From the NCBI RefSeq assembly GCF_004962245.1, contig NZ_SUHQ01000012.1, positions 1 to 64,000 on the forward strand: a stretch of DNA of 64,000 nucleotides, read 5' to 3'. Made by a program: the position numbers and the translations under genes. Positions 17,881-27,385 of this stretch are shown piece after piece; the stretch's first letter is position 1; the number at the start of each line of letters is the position of its first letter. The stretch is from Mesorhizobium sp. Its GTDB lineage: Bacteria > Pseudomonadota > Alphaproteobacteria > Rhizobiales > Rhizobiaceae. The notes below the pieces were generated by a model. It searched no databases. It saw only the letters and a program-made list of their open reading frames with translations, and was not told where the DNA came from.

Positions 17881-18297
17881 TTAAGCCGCCGCCGCTCCGA
17901 ACCAGCCGATCACAGCGCCGATGAGGAGCAGCACGCCAAGCCAGTGGCCGCAGTCTATGACGGTCAGGTCCCAGCCGAAACCTTCGTAGCGGTGATTGAC
18001 GGATAGCGTCGTGGCGACGAATCCGAGCCAGAGAACGAAGCCGAACACCAGCCCGGCAAGGAGGCTCGGTTCGCCACCGGTCATCGCGCCGATAACCAGC
18101 GACATGACCAGCGCCATGACAAGTTCCGCGATGAAGCTGATGACAAAGGGCAGCGGCGATTTGTTCATGGTCGCAGGATCAAGCTTGGCGGCCTTGAGCC
18201 ACGGCTTGCTCAAGGTCATGTACCAGGCGGCGCCGAACAACCACGCCACCACGGCGGCGACGATCACCGCCAGCCAGTTCACTGCTGAAAAATCCAT
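17881..18297 (-). CDS. DUF1761 membrane protein
   Basis: A 138-residue integral membrane protein with four hydrophobic segments, starting MDFSAVNWLAVIVAAVVAWL and containing the AAWYMTLSKPWLKA segment of the DUF1761 family. No function is established for this family. The start has a GGGAGGG site 4 bases before. The upstream methyltransferase gene lies on the same strand with a repeat hairpin between. Confidence 0.8.
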   Translation of the reverse strand: MDFSAVNWLAVIVAAVVAWLFGAAWYMTLSKPWLKAAKLDPATMNKSPLPFVISFIAELVMALVMSLVIGAMTGGEPSLLAGLVFGFVLWLGFVATTLSVNHRYEGFGWDLTVIDCGHWLGVLLLIGAVIGWFGAAAA

Positions 18298-18313
18298 GAT
18301 TTCCCTCCCAAAA

Positions 18314-18358
18314 GCATGTCGCCCAAAAGTGCCCGGCGGTTTTGGGACAACGACATGC
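18314..18358. repeat. Rhizobial hairpin repeat
   Basis: GCATGTCGcCCAAAA and TTTTGGGacaACGACATGC pair around AGTGCCCGGCGG. This has the form of the small intergenic GCATG...CATGC hairpins found throughout rhizobial genomes. Confidence 0.7.
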
Positions 18359-18406
18359 GTATTCTCAAAATCGAACCATGATGGAACGCCGGTTCGGCGG
18401 GTGCCG

Positions 18407-19063
18407 TCAAGCAAAGCGCCAGACGGTCGTGCGCTTAACCAGGGAATCTTCCAGCGCCCGGGTTACCGCAACCTCGTAGACGGCAAGCGGCTGCAGCCCT
18501 GCTTTCGGCATATACGAGCGGCCGGGATCGCCAACGAGAATGTCGGCGCCGCGCGCCTTCAGCGTCGCGAACCACGGCATCAGCCTGTCGGCGAAGGACC
18601 TGTCGTAGAAGACGTCGCCAGCCAAAACCACATCCCAGCCGGCATCGGTTCCGATGCAGTCGGTACCCAGAAATTCAATGCCGACGCCGTTGGCCTCGCC
18701 ATTGAGGCGGATCGCGGTCGCGCAGAACGGGTCGATGTCGGCGGCGATCACCTCTGCTGCGCCAGCCTTTGCCGCGGCAATGGCGACAAGGCCGGAACCG
18801 GAGGCGAAGTCGAGCACGCGCTTGTCGTGCACATCGGACGGATTGTCGAGGATGTAGCGGGCAAGACCCTGGCCGCCGGCCCAGGCGAACGCCCAGAAGG
18901 GCGGTGGCAGGCCGATTTCGGCCAGTTCGTCCTCGGTCCGCTGCCACAGATCATGCGCCTCGTCGGCGAGATGCAGCAGGATTTCCGGAACATGCGGCGG
19001 CGCCATCAGCGTCGTGTTGTCGAGGATGAAGTTTTTCGCGCTGTTTGGCGTCAGTGCCGTCAC
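18407..19063 (-). CDS. Class I SAM-dependent methyltransferase, ETF-beta lysine methyltransferase type
   Basis: A 218-residue methyltransferase. The SAM site is visible in RVLDFASGSGLVAIAAAKAGA (about 80-100) and AADIDPF (about 106-112), with a conserved aromatic GLPPPFWAFAWAGGQGLARY preceding it. The sequence resembles the ETF-beta lysine methyltransferase (METTL20-like) group, members of which methylate the electron-transfer flavoprotein, but other lysine methyltransferases share this pattern. It overlaps the EVE gene by four bases (19060-19063), implying coupling. Confidence 0.82.
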   Translation of the reverse strand: MTALTPNSAKNFILDNTTLMAPPHVPEILLHLADEAHDLWQRTEDELAEIGLPPPFWAFAWAGGQGLARYILDNPSDVHDKRVLDFASGSGLVAIAAAKAGAAEVIAADIDPFCATAIRLNGEANGVGIEFLGTDCIGTDAGWDVVLAGDVFYDRSFADRLMPWFATLKARGADILVGDPGRSYMPKAGLQPLAVYEVAVTRALEDSLVKRTTVWRFA

Positions 19064-19485
19064 GGAGCTGGCGTCAGGTCACCCATGCGGCAGACCTCTT
19101 TCCATTCGGCCGGCGTCACCGGCTGCACGGAAAGCCGCCCGAGCCGGACCAACGCCATCTCGGCAAGCTTGGGATTGGCCTTGACCTGTTCCAGCGTCAC
19201 CGGCTTCGGCATGTCCTTGACGGCGCGAATATCGACGCATTCCCAGCGCGGATCGTCAGTGGTGGTGTCCTGATGGGCCAGCGCGCAGACCTCGGCGATG
19301 CCGACCACGTCGAGCCCGTCGTTGGAATGGTAGAAGAAGCCGAGGTCGCCGATCTGCATCGCCTTCATGTTGTTGCGCGCCGCATAGTTGCGCACGCCGT
19401 CCCATTGCGTGCCGGCCTTGCCCTTCGCCTTCAGCGCCTCGAAGGAGAAGACCGAGGGTTCCGATTTGAACAGCCAGTAGTTCAT
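19060..19485 (-). CDS. EVE domain protein
   Basis: A 141-residue EVE (thymocyte nuclear protein 1-like) domain protein, with the start MNYWLFKSEPSVFSFEAL, the WDGVRNYAARNNMKAMQIGD core and GIAEV in the PUA-like barrel. EVE domains bind modified bases or nucleic acid. In this window it lies in an operon with a methyltransferase and a YciI-type protein. The arrangement is common in Rhizobiales. Confidence 0.9.
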   Translation of the reverse strand: MNYWLFKSEPSVFSFEALKAKGKAGTQWDGVRNYAARNNMKAMQIGDLGFFYHSNDGLDVVGIAEVCALAHQDTTTDDPRWECVDIRAVKDMPKPVTLEQVKANPKLAEMALVRLGRLSVQPVTPAEWKEVCRMGDLTPAP

Positions 19486-19512
19486 TGTTTTGCTCCTCCT
19501 GGCGGCTGGAGA

Positions 19513-19809
19513 TCAGGTAGCCGCCGGCTTGTTGAAGGTCCAGTTCCATTGCCGGATTTCGACACTCTCGAACAGCCCGGCCTTGGCGTAGGGGTCTGCC
19601 GCCGACAGGGCTTCTGCCGCGGCCGGATCGGGTGCCTCGACCACGACGAGGCTGCCGTTCGGCTTGCCGTCGGCATCGAGGAACGGGCCGGCGAAGGCCA
19701 GTTTCTTCTCGCCGTTCAGTCCTTCCAGGAAGGCAATATGCTCGGGCCGCGTATCGAGCCGCACCTGCAGGCTTCCAGGCTTGTCCTTGCAAATCAACGC
19801 AAACAGCAT
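19513..19809 (-). CDS. YciI family protein
   Basis: A 98-residue single-domain YciI protein, starting MLFALICKDKPGSLQVRL, with the RPEHIAFLEGL and GPFLDADGKPNGSLVVVEA segments and a C-terminal ADPYAKAGLFESVEIRQW. The family is a ferredoxin-like fold with an unproven enzyme role. The next gene on the strand, EVE, starts 27 bases downstream; gpsA ends 25 bases upstream of its start. Confidence 0.92.
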   Translation of the reverse strand: MLFALICKDKPGSLQVRLDTRPEHIAFLEGLNGEKKLAFAGPFLDADGKPNGSLVVVEAPDPAAAEALSAADPYAKAGLFESVEIRQWNWTFNKPAAT

Positions 19810-19834
19810 CTTTTCATCTCCGGATCGTTCGAGA

Positions 19835-20848
19835 TTATAAGTCGGTTTCGGTCTTCAGCGGCCTTGTCATCAATGCCGACACAGCCTGGCGGATGGTGAT
19901 CGTGCCGTCCAGTATGGCGGCGACGGCGGTGATGATCGGCGCGTCGATCCAGCGTTCGGTGACGATGCGGGCGGCGATCGCCGCCGTTGGCACGCCTTCG
20001 GCCAATGGCAGGCCGGCAAGCGGCTTGCCTTGCCCCAGCGCCAGCCCGTAGGCGAAATTGCGCGACTGGGCGGACGAGCAGGTGAGCAGCAGGTCGCCGA
20101 GGCCGGAAAGCCCCATCAGTGTCTCCGGCTTTGCGCCAAATGCAGCGCCGACGCGGCGCAATTCGACGAAGCCGCGCGTCACCATCGCGGCCTGGGCACT
20201 GGCGCCGAGCCCGGCGCCAGTGATGGCGCCGGCGGCAATGGCGAAGACATTCTTTAGCGCGCCGCCGATTTCGACGCCGATAAGGTCGTCGCTCGAATAA
20301 CAGCGCAAATTCTCAGCCGAAAAGCGGGCGGCAAGGTCGGCCGCCAGGCCCGCGTCGCGGGCGGCGACCACCACGGCCGTCGGCAGGCCCCTGGCGACGT
20401 CGGTGGCGAAGCTCGGGCCGGACAGGGCGGCGACCGGATTTTTAGGCAGGATCTCCTCGACAATCGCCGACAGCAAGGCGCCGGTCTCCCGTTCGATGCC
20501 CTTGGCGCAGAGAACCAGCGGGACGCCTTTCGGCATATGGGTTTTTGCCGCCGTCAGCATGGCGCGCAGCGACTGCGCCGGAACCACCGCCAGCACGCAA
20601 TCCGCATCGGCAAGAGCCATTTTGATATCGCTTGTCGCGTCGATGCCGGGATCGAGCGCGATGCCGGGCAGGTAGCGTTGATTTTCGCCGTGACCGATCG
20701 CTTCAACGGTCTCCTGGTCGCGCGCGAACAGCCGGACCGAATGGCCGGCGCGCAGCATCGCCAGCGCCAGCGCCGTGCCCCAGGCGCCACCGCCAAGAAC
20801 CGCGACGCGCCAGCCGTTTGTGGCCTTGCTTGCAGCGCCGCCGGTCAT
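19835..20848 (-). CDS. gpsA: NAD(P)-dependent glycerol-3-phosphate dehydrogenase
   Basis: A 337-residue enzyme reducing dihydroxyacetone phosphate to glycerol-3-phosphate, the precursor for phospholipids. The N-terminal Rossmann motif [15 protein letters not shown] (about 17-31) and the family blocks [11 protein letters not shown] (about 115-125), [14 protein letters not shown], the catalytic [17 protein letters not shown] (about 200-216) and [10 protein letters not shown] are all present. Its ATG overlaps the tsaD stop by four bases, the usual tsaD-gpsA couple. Confidence 0.96.
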   Translation of the reverse strand: MTGGAASKATNGWRVAVLGGGAWGTALALAMLRAGHSVRLFARDQETVEAIGHGENQRYLPGIALDPGIDATSDIKMALADADCVLAVVPAQSLRAMLTAAKTHMPKGVPLVLCAKGIERETGALLSAIVEEILPKNPVAALSGPSFATDVARGLPTAVVVAARDAGLAADLAARFSAENLRCYSSDDLIGVEIGGALKNVFAIAAGAITGAGLGASAQAAMVTRGFVELRRVGAAFGAKPETLMGLSGLGDLLLTCSSAQSRNFAYGLALGQGKPLAGLPLAEGVPTAAIAARIVTERWIDAPIITAVAAILDGTITIRQAVSALMTRPLKTETDL

Positions 20849-21933
20849 GCCTTGGCACCACGCCGGCCCGAGCCGACCATCGGGGCAGAGATGCTGTCCA
20901 GCGGCCAGCGCGAGCGCGGCACGAAATCGGCGGCATTTTCATCCGCAATGCCGGCACGCAGCCTTTCGATGCCGGCCCAGGCGATCATCGCCGCATTGTC
21001 GGTGCACAGTTTGAGCGGCGGCGCGACAAAGGCAAAACCGGCCTGCTCGCATAGGGCTTCCAGTGTCGCCTTGATCGTCCGGTTGGCAGCGACGCCACCG
21101 GCAACGACCAAGGCCGGATTTTGCATGTTGGGAAACATTTCGCGAAAGCGCATTAGCGCTCTCGATACACGGTCATCCAACGCATCCGCCACCGCCGCCT
21201 GGAACGACGCGCAGATGTCGGCGACGTCCTGGTCGCTCAACGGGGCGATGGCCGTCGCCGCCTGGCGCACGGCGGTCTTCAGCCCGGAAAAGGAGAAATC
21301 GGGCTGCGCCGAGCCTTTCATCGGGCGCGGGAAGGCGAAGCGCGTGGCGTTGCCGGCCGCCGCCGTCTTCTCGACATTCGGCCCACCGGGATAGGGCAGG
21401 CCGAGCATCTTGGCCGTCTTGTCGAAGGCTTCGCCGAGCGCATCGTCGATCGTCGTCGCCCAGCGCTGGTAGTCGCCGACGCCGCGTACCGCGACGATCT
21501 GCGTGTGACCGCCGGAAACCAGCAGCAGGAGGTAGGGAAAAGCAAGCCCGTCGGTCAGCCGCGCGGTCAGCGCGTGGCCTTCGAGGTGGTTGATGGCGAT
21601 CAGCGGCTTGTTTGCTGCCGCGGCGATCGCCTTCGCCGTCATCAGCCCGACGATCAGCCCGCCGACGAGGCCGGGGCCGGCGGTTGCGGCAATCGCGTCG
21701 ATGTCGGCGAGATCGACGCCCGAATCGGCAAGCGCTGCCTCGATAATGCCATCCAGTGCCTCGACATGGGCGCGCGCGGCGATCTCCGGCACGACACCGC
21801 CGAAGGCGGCATGCTCCTCGATCTGGCTGAGCACGACATCGGACAGGATCCTGGGCGTCGAATCACCGTCCAGCGCCACCACGCTGGCGGCCGTCTCGTC
21901 GCAACTCGTCTCAATGCCCAGAACGCGGATCAA
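20845..21933 (-). CDS. tsaD: tRNA N6-adenosine threonylcarbamoyltransferase TsaD
   Basis: A 362-residue component of the t6A synthesis complex that transfers threonylcarbamoyl to A37 of tRNAs reading ANN codons. It has the start [17 protein letters not shown], the metal-binding HLEGHALTA (HxxxH) motif, [11 protein letters not shown] and the C-terminal [13 protein letters not shown] and [12 protein letters not shown] nucleotide blocks. I choose the TTG at 21933, which fits the conserved N-terminus and has AAGG 10 bases upstream; no ATG gives that start. It overlaps gpsA by 4 bases and is divergent from hemC. Confidence 0.95.
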   Translation of the reverse strand: MIRVLGIETSCDETAASVVALDGDSTPRILSDVVLSQIEEHAAFGGVVPEIAARAHVEALDGIIEAALADSGVDLADIDAIAATAGPGLVGGLIVGLMTAKAIAAAANKPLIAINHLEGHALTARLTDGLAFPYLLLLVSGGHTQIVAVRGVGDYQRWATTIDDALGEAFDKTAKMLGLPYPGGPNVEKTAAAGNATRFAFPRPMKGSAQPDFSFSGLKTAVRQAATAIAPLSDQDVADICASFQAAVADALDDRVSRALMRFREMFPNMQNPALVVAGGVAANRTIKATLEALCEQAGFAFVAPPLKLCTDNAAMIAWAGIERLRAGIADENAADFVPRSRWPLDSISAPMVGSGRRGAKA

Positions 21934-22035
21934 TTCGTCGCTGCCTTCGAAGATTGTACAAACCGGCCTTTCCCCGCTAGGAGAAAGCTCGGAAAACGGC
22001 CTCAATCTGCTGGGGGTTATCACGGACCGCGCGCC

Positions 22036-22962
22036 ATGCAAACAACCTTGAAAATCGGAACACGCGGCAGCCCGCTGGCACTGGCGCAGGCGCATGAAAC
22101 GCAGGCGCGGCTGATGGCCGCGCACGGCATGCCGGAACAGGCATTCGAAGTGGTCGTCATCTCGACCAGCGGCGACCGCATCCAGGACCGGCCGCTGTCG
22201 GAAGCCGGCGGCAAGGGGCTGTTCACCAAGGAGATCGAGGAAGCGCTGCTGGCGCGTCGTATCGACATCGCCGTGCATTCGTCGAAGGACATGCCGACGG
22301 TGCTGCCCGACGGGCTGGAACTGTCCGCCTTCCTGCCGCGCGAGGACGCGCGCGACGCTTTCGTCGGCAAGGCGGCGAAAGCAATCGTCGAACTGCCGCA
22401 GGGCGCGAAGGTCGGTTCGTCGTCGCTTAGGCGCCAGGCGCTGATCCGGCGCATGCGGCCGGACCTCGAAGTGGTGATGTTCCGCGGCAATGTGCAGACG
22501 CGGCTGCGCAAGCTGGACGAGGGCGTTGCCGATGGCACCATCCTCGCTTATGCCGGGCTGAAGCGGCTTGGGCTCGAAGATATCATCACCGACCTGATGC
22601 CGCTCGACATCTTTCCGCCGGCGCCGGGGCAAGGCGCGATCTGCATCGAAAGTCGCATCGGCGATCGCGACGTGGAAAGGATGCTGACGGCAATCCACGA
22701 CGTGCCGACCGGGCAGGCGCTGGCCTGCGAACGCGCCTTCCTGGCGGCGCTCGACGGATCGTGCCGCACGCCGATCGCCGGTCATGCTACAATATCAAGC
22801 GGAGCGGTCTTTTTCGCCGGGCTGATCATCTCGCCGGACGGTACGCAATCCCACGAGGTCAAGGCGCAAGGCCCAGTGCAGGAGGCGGCCCGCATCGGCG
22901 AGGACGCCGCCAGGACCGTGCGGGCCAAGGCCGGCGAAAAATTCTTCGACGGCTGGGCCTGA
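22036..22962 (+). CDS. hemC: Porphobilinogen deaminase (hydroxymethylbilane synthase)
   Basis: A 308-residue enzyme joining four porphobilinogens into hydroxymethylbilane in heme and cobalamin synthesis. It has [15 protein letters not shown] at the start, VHSSKDMPT, the [15 protein letters not shown] and [14 protein letters not shown] blocks, and the cofactor-binding cysteine in LDGSCRTPI (about residue 243). The ATG at 22036 starts at the conserved N-terminus; hemD follows by one base. The divergent neighbour is tsaD. Confidence 0.97.
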   Translation: MQTTLKIGTRGSPLALAQAHETQARLMAAHGMPEQAFEVVVISTSGDRIQDRPLSEAGGKGLFTKEIEEALLARRIDIAVHSSKDMPTVLPDGLELSAFLPREDARDAFVGKAAKAIVELPQGAKVGSSSLRRQALIRRMRPDLEVVMFRGNVQTRLRKLDEGVADGTILAYAGLKRLGLEDIITDLMPLDIFPPAPGQGAICIESRIGDRDVERMLTAIHDVPTGQALACERAFLAALDGSCRTPIAGHATISSGAVFFAGLIISPDGTQSHEVKAQGPVQEAARIGEDAARTVRAKAGEKFFDGWA

Positions 22963-22963
22963 C

Positions 22964-23680
22964 ATGGTTCGCGTCCTGGTGACGAGGCCGGAACCGGGCG
23001 CCTCGCGCACGGCACAGCGGCTGGAGGACCAGGGTTTCCGGCCGGTCCTGTTGCCGTTGACCGAAACGGTGGCCCTGCCGGTCGGTGCCGATGCAGCCGC
23101 CGACAATGCCGTGGCCGTTGCGGTCACCAGCGCCAATGCCGTGCGCCATGCGCCGAAGGAAATCATAGCGGCGCTCGCCGCCTTGCCCTGTCATGCCGTT
23201 GGCAAAAGGACGGCGGAAGCAGCCCGCGCTGCGGGGTTCCTGTCCGTCTGCGAAGGCCCTGGCGATGCCGAGGCGCTGGCCGATGCGCTTGCCGGCGGCT
23301 TCGCGGCTGGTACGGTCGTTTATCTGTGCGGACGCGTGCGGTTTCCGGCGTTCGAGGCGCGGCTGAAGGCCGCGGGTGTCCACGTCCGCGCCATCGAGAC
23401 CTACGACACCGTTGCGCCAGGCTATTCGGACGCCGCAATCCTTGCGCGCCTGTGCGGCCAGCCGGTTGAAGCGGTGCTGCTCTATTCGGCCAAGGCGGCC
23501 ACCGAGATGCAAGCCCTGACCGGTCGACCGACGCTGCGTGAGCTTTTTGAAAACACATGCTTTTTCGCCCTGTCCGGACGTATCGCCGCAGCCTTGGGCG
23601 ACGTAGCCGACAAAGAAATCCGCATCGCGCCGGAACCCAGCGAAGACGCGCTGCTGGGACTTTTGCAGGCATGGCGCTGA
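22964..23680 (+). CDS. hemD: Uroporphyrinogen-III synthase
   Basis: A 238-residue HemD-type protein that closes hydroxymethylbilane into uroporphyrinogen III. Family features include MVRVLVTRPEPGASRTA, the TSANAVRH segment and the HAVGKRTAEAARAAGF block, with a C-terminal LLYSAKAATEMQAL-like motif. HemD sequences are poorly conserved, so the position directly after hemC (1 base) is strong support. The next 500 bases lack a gene. Confidence 0.9.
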   Translation: MVRVLVTRPEPGASRTAQRLEDQGFRPVLLPLTETVALPVGADAAADNAVAVAVTSANAVRHAPKEIIAALAALPCHAVGKRTAEAARAAGFLSVCEGPGDAEALADALAGGFAAGTVVYLCGRVRFPAFEARLKAAGVHVRAIETYDTVAPGYSDAAILARLCGQPVEAVLLYSAKAATEMQALTGRPTLRELFENTCFFALSGRIAAALGDVADKEIRIAPEPSEDALLGLLQAWR

Positions 23681-23760
23681 CCGGCATCCGCCGCTGCTCT
23701 GTTGCGAGCGCCTGGATAAAGGAAGAGACGCGAGCTCAGGGCAATCGCCTCAGCTTTGCG

Positions 23761-23885
23761 CTGCCCCTCGCCCTTCGGGCCACCTCTCCCCACTTCGTGG
23801 GGAGAGGAACCCAAGTTCTGCGGAGGCAGCCGCACTTGGCGCTTAACGATTCCTCTTTCCCAAAGAGGTCCATTTGGGAGAAGGT
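23761..23885. repeat. Palindromic intergenic element, family F
   Basis: It starts GCCCCTCGCCCTTCGGGC and carries a CTCTCCCCACTTCGTGGGGAGAG hairpin, then CTTTCCCAAAGAGG and TTTGGGAGAAGG. It is mosaic in character, sharing short blocks with the family D elements. Confidence 0.6.
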
Positions 23886-23990
23886 GCCGGCATGAAACCT
23901 GAGGCGATTGCCCTCGATGCAGCGAATTTGTTCTTGCTTTGTGCTATCAGTTATGCTAGTAATTTTAATATGCTGTTGACTTGCGCCAAC

Positions 23991-24014
23991 AACCCGCCGC
24001 CGAGGCGGGTTTTT
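23991..24014 (+). terminator. Strong Rho-independent terminator
   Basis: Stem AACCCGCC / GGCGGGTT with loop GCCGA, followed by TTT. It could end the hemCD transcript or a short RNA starting in the AT-rich block upstream. Confidence 0.8.
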
Positions 24015-24206
24015 CATTTCAGGTCCCGCGTGTCATACCCTCAAAACCGCTGCGCACCCTTGCGCTGAAGCCCGGTCAGGGCCCCGCGGCGTTGTGCCAA
24101 TCCGAGTTCGAAGCCCCCGTGTCATCACGCCGCCCCTTTTCACCGCTTGGTGATGTGCTAGACCCTTCCTGAACCATCCCGAAGCGAATTTTTGCGGAGC
24201 CAAAGC

Positions 24207-25727
24207 ATGGTCAAGACGCCGAAGATGCGGCATTCGAAAAGCCGTCGCGAGCCGGTGACCATCGAGCTCGAACCCGGCGCCGTCTCGCGCGTTGCCGACG
24301 AGGATGCCGCCAAGGTAGAAACCGAGGAGGCCCAGGCCGAGGCGGCAAAGGTGGAGGAAGCGGCCTCGCAGCCGGAGGTTCCTGACGAACCGGTGCATGC
24401 CGACCAGACCGATCTCGAGCCGTGGGAACACGCCGACGCGGTTCTGCCGGCCGGCTCGGAAGAGCTGGCAGAGGGCGACGTCAAGGGCCCTGAAGGATCC
24501 AAATCGACTTATCCGACCGGCTCGGAGGCATCGGCGAATCGGGCCTACGACTACAGCTTCGACGACGCATCGGCCAAAGCCAGTGTGACCGGGGCCAGTG
24601 TGACCGGGGCCAGTGCGACGGGGGCCAGCGGAAGCGAAGAAGCGCCGAAAGAAGCCCAGGCGAGGAACGGAGACATGGCAGCGCAGCCGAAGCGTGGCGG
24701 CATCAACGGCGTCGCCGCCGGCATTATCGGCGGCGTCATTGCGCTCGCCGCCGCGGGAGGGCTGCAGTTTGCCGGCCTGCTGGGCGCGCCGGGCTCGGGC
24801 GGCGTGTCGCTCGACGGCGTCAATGGTGAAATCGCTTCGCTGAAGAGCGAGATCGCCGGGCTCAAGGACGCGGCCGGCAACAGCGATGCGTCGGCCAAGG
24901 TCGATGGGCTGTCGTCGGCGCTGGATCAGGTCAAGGCGGATGTCGCGGCGCTGAGGTCGGCGATCGAGCAGGGCGGGGCCGGCGATACCGCCGGGCTTGC
25001 GGCGCTTGGCGACAAGGTCAAGCAGATCGAGACGGCGGTCGCGGCCCTCGGCCAGGCCGGCAACACGGCGCCGGTCGATCTTGGGCCGCTCAACGAAAAG
25101 CTGGCCGGGCTCGACGCGGCGGTGAAATCCGCCGGCGAGGCGACGACGGCACAGGAAAGTCGGCTTGCGGCGCTGGAGCAGTCGGTGTCGCAGCTTTCCG
25201 GCAAGGTCGAGGCACAGGCAGGGCAGCCGAAGATCGCGCTCGCCATCGCCGCGTCGGCGCTGAAGGCGGCACTCGACCGCGGTGCGCCATTCGCGGCAGA
25301 GCTCGAAACCTTCGCGGCGATTTCACCGGACGCGCCGGAGATCGCGATCTTGCGTCCCCACGCCGAAAAGGGCGTTCCGACCCGCGCCGCGATCGCCGCC
25401 GAGATGGCCGCCGCGGCCAATGCCATGGTCGCCGCCGCCGCACCCGTCGACCAGAATGCCGGCTTCCTGCAGAACCTTCTGTCGAGTGCCGAATCACTGG
25501 TCAAGGTCAGGCCGATCGGTGCCGTCGAAGGCGCCGGCGCGCCGGAAACCGTCGCGCGCATGGAGGTGGCGGTCAACCGGGGCGACTACGCCAAGGCGCT
25601 CAGCGAATACGATACGCTGCCCGAGGCCGTGAAGGCCGCCGGAGCCGACTTTGCCGGCAAATTGAAGGCACGGATCGAGGTCGAGACGCAGGTCGACGCG
25701 CTGATATCAGGCGCGATGAAGGCGTGA
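24207..25727 (+). CDS. Mitofilin-family (Mic60-like, COG4223) membrane protein
   Basis: A 506-residue inner-membrane protein of the type found after hemCD and before HemY in alphaproteobacteria. A long acidic, Ala/Glu-rich N-terminal region (1-165) precedes one membrane helix (about 170-195, GIIGGVIALAAAGGLQFAGLL), a coiled-coil region (about 205-340, many SLKSEIAGL and ALEQSVSQL heptads), and a C-terminal mitofilin-like domain. Residues 130-147 hold a short repeat (SVTGASVTGASATGAS). The start at 24207 follows CGGAG. Such proteins relate to intracytoplasmic membrane or envelope organisation. Confidence 0.82.
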   Translation: MVKTPKMRHSKSRREPVTIELEPGAVSRVADEDAAKVETEEAQAEAAKVEEAASQPEVPDEPVHADQTDLEPWEHADAVLPAGSEELAEGDVKGPEGSKSTYPTGSEASANRAYDYSFDDASAKASVTGASVTGASATGASGSEEAPKEAQARNGDMAAQPKRGGINGVAAGIIGGVIALAAAGGLQFAGLLGAPGSGGVSLDGVNGEIASLKSEIAGLKDAAGNSDASAKVDGLSSALDQVKADVAALRSAIEQGGAGDTAGLAALGDKVKQIETAVAALGQAGNTAPVDLGPLNEKLAGLDAAVKSAGEATTAQESRLAALEQSVSQLSGKVEAQAGQPKIALAIAASALKAALDRGAPFAAELETFAAISPDAPEIAILRPHAEKGVPTRAAIAAEMAAAANAMVAAAAPVDQNAGFLQNLLSSAESLVKVRPIGAVEGAGAPETVARMEVAVNRGDYAKALSEYDTLPEAVKAAGADFAGKLKARIEVETQVDALISGAMKA

Positions 25728-25740
25728 TGAGGAAAACCCG

Positions 25741-27342
25741 ATGATTCGCATTCTCCTCTTCCTCGCCGTCGTTTTCGCGCTCGGGCTGGGTTTCGCCTGG
25801 CTGGCCGACCGGCCGGGCGAGATGGTCGTCACCTTCAGCGGCTATCAATACCAGGTCAGCCTGATGGTGGCGGCGGTGGCGGTCGTCGCCGTCGTGGCCG
25901 CGGTGATGATCGTCTGGTGGCTGATCAAATCGCTGTGGAACAGCCCCTACACCATCTCGCGCTATTTCCGCGTGCGCCGCCGCGATCGTGGCTATCAGGC
26001 GCTGTCGACCGGCATGATCGCCGCCGGCGCCGGTGACGGGGCGCTTGCCCGCAAAAAGACCAAGGAAGCGGCAAAGCTGATCCGCTCCGACCAGGAGCCG
26101 CTGATCCATCTGCTCGAGGCGCAGGCCTCGCTGCTCGAGGGCGATCATGAGGGCGCGCGCGAGAAGTTCGAGACCATGCTCGACGATCCGGAAATGCGGC
26201 TGCTCGGCCTGCGCGGGCTTTATCTCGAGGCAGAGCGCCTCGGCGACCGCAACGCGGCGCGACACTATGCCGGGCGCGCCGCGGCTATGGCACCGCAACT
26301 GGCCTGGGCGGCCGAATCGACGCTGGAAGACCTGACCGGACGCGGTGATTGGGAGGGGGCGCTGAAACTGGTCGAGGCGCAGAAATCGACGCGGCAGATC
26401 GAGCGCGACGCCGCCAACCGGCGCCGCGCCGTGCTGCTCACCGCCAAGGCGCAGGCGCTGATCGACAGCGATCCCAATGCCGCCAGAACCGCCGCCCTCG
26501 AGGCCAACCGGCTGCGGCCGGATTTCGCGCCGGCGGCGGTCGTCGCCGCCAAAATGCTGTTTCGGGAGAACGACGTCCGCAAGGGCTCGAAGATCCTCGA
26601 AGCGGCCTGGAAGGCCGAGCCGCATCCGGAGATCGCCGAGCTTTACACTCACGCCCGACCCGCCGATGCCGTGCTCGACCGGCTGAACCGGGCGAAGAAG
26701 CTGCAGGAGATGAAGAAGAACCACGCCGAATCCTCACTGGCGGTGGCGCGCGCCGCGCTCGACGCGCAGGATTTTTCAACCGCCCGCCAGGAGGCAGAGG
26801 CAGCCATTCGCATGGATCGCCGCGAAGGTGCCTATCTGCTGCTGGCCGACATCGAGGAGGCCGAGACCGGCGATCAGGGCAAGGTGCGACAGCTCTTGTC
26901 CAAGGCAGTGCGCGCACCGCGCGATCCGGCCTGGGTTGCCGACGGCGTCGTCTCCGAACGCTGGGCGCCGGTGTCGCCGATCACCGGCAAGCTCGACGCC
27001 TTCGAGTGGCGGGCGCCGATGGAGCGGCTCGGCCAGCTCATCGACAGCGATGAGGACGCTTCGGACGCCGCGGTGCCGACCATTGCGGCGCTAACCAAGC
27101 CGGCAAAGGAAAATGTGATCGAGCTGACCCCCGCTGTTTCGACCGAAAGACCGACCACGGCCGCGGCATCGGAAGGTGGCGAAGACCATGTCACGCCGGT
27201 CACCGCCTCGGCCTTTGCCGCGGTGCCGCCGGATGCCGAAGCTGTCGAACCGGCGGAGGAACTGGCACGGCTGCCCGACGACCCCGGCGTCGACCCGGAC
27301 GACGAGAACGAAAAATCACCACGCAGGTTTCGCTTGTTCTGA
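25741..27342 (+). CDS. HemY N-terminal domain protein (TPR-type)
   Basis: A 533-residue membrane protein. Two N-terminal membrane helices (about 2-18 and 40-62) are followed by the HemY_N region (NSPYTISRYFRVRRRDRGYQ, about 70-90) and TPR-like helical repeats (about 100-400), then a low-complexity acidic tail. Proteobacterial HemY proteins lie in hem clusters and take part in late heme synthesis or its control in a way not well defined; this is not the protoporphyrinogen oxidase HemY of Gram-positives. It starts 13 bases after the mitofilin-like gene. Confidence 0.85.
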   Translation: MIRILLFLAVVFALGLGFAWLADRPGEMVVTFSGYQYQVSLMVAAVAVVAVVAAVMIVWWLIKSLWNSPYTISRYFRVRRRDRGYQALSTGMIAAGAGDGALARKKTKEAAKLIRSDQEPLIHLLEAQASLLEGDHEGAREKFETMLDDPEMRLLGLRGLYLEAERLGDRNAARHYAGRAAAMAPQLAWAAESTLEDLTGRGDWEGALKLVEAQKSTRQIERDAANRRRAVLLTAKAQALIDSDPNAARTAALEANRLRPDFAPAAVVAAKMLFRENDVRKGSKILEAAWKAEPHPEIAELYTHARPADAVLDRLNRAKKLQEMKKNHAESSLAVARAALDAQDFSTARQEAEAAIRMDRREGAYLLLADIEEAETGDQGKVRQLLSKAVRAPRDPAWVADGVVSERWAPVSPITGKLDAFEWRAPMERLGQLIDSDEDASDAAVPTIAALTKPAKENVIELTPAVSTERPTTAAASEGGEDHVTPVTASAFAAVPPDAEAVEPAEELARLPDDPGVDPDDENEKSPRRFRLF

Positions 27343-27385
27343 TTTGGCCGAGCTTGGTAGTTTTGGCTCCATGGGAAGTAATCGC

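Larger units (their letters stand above)
23681..24206. other. Gene-free stretch after hemD
   Basis: 526 bases. A repeat-like element (family F) occupies about 23761-23885, an AT-rich section (23920-23975) follows, and a strong hairpin terminator lies at 23991-24014. A promoter for the mitofilin-like gene is probably in 24030-24190, though no clear consensus is seen. The AT-rich block could hold a short unidentified transcript. Confidence 0.6.
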
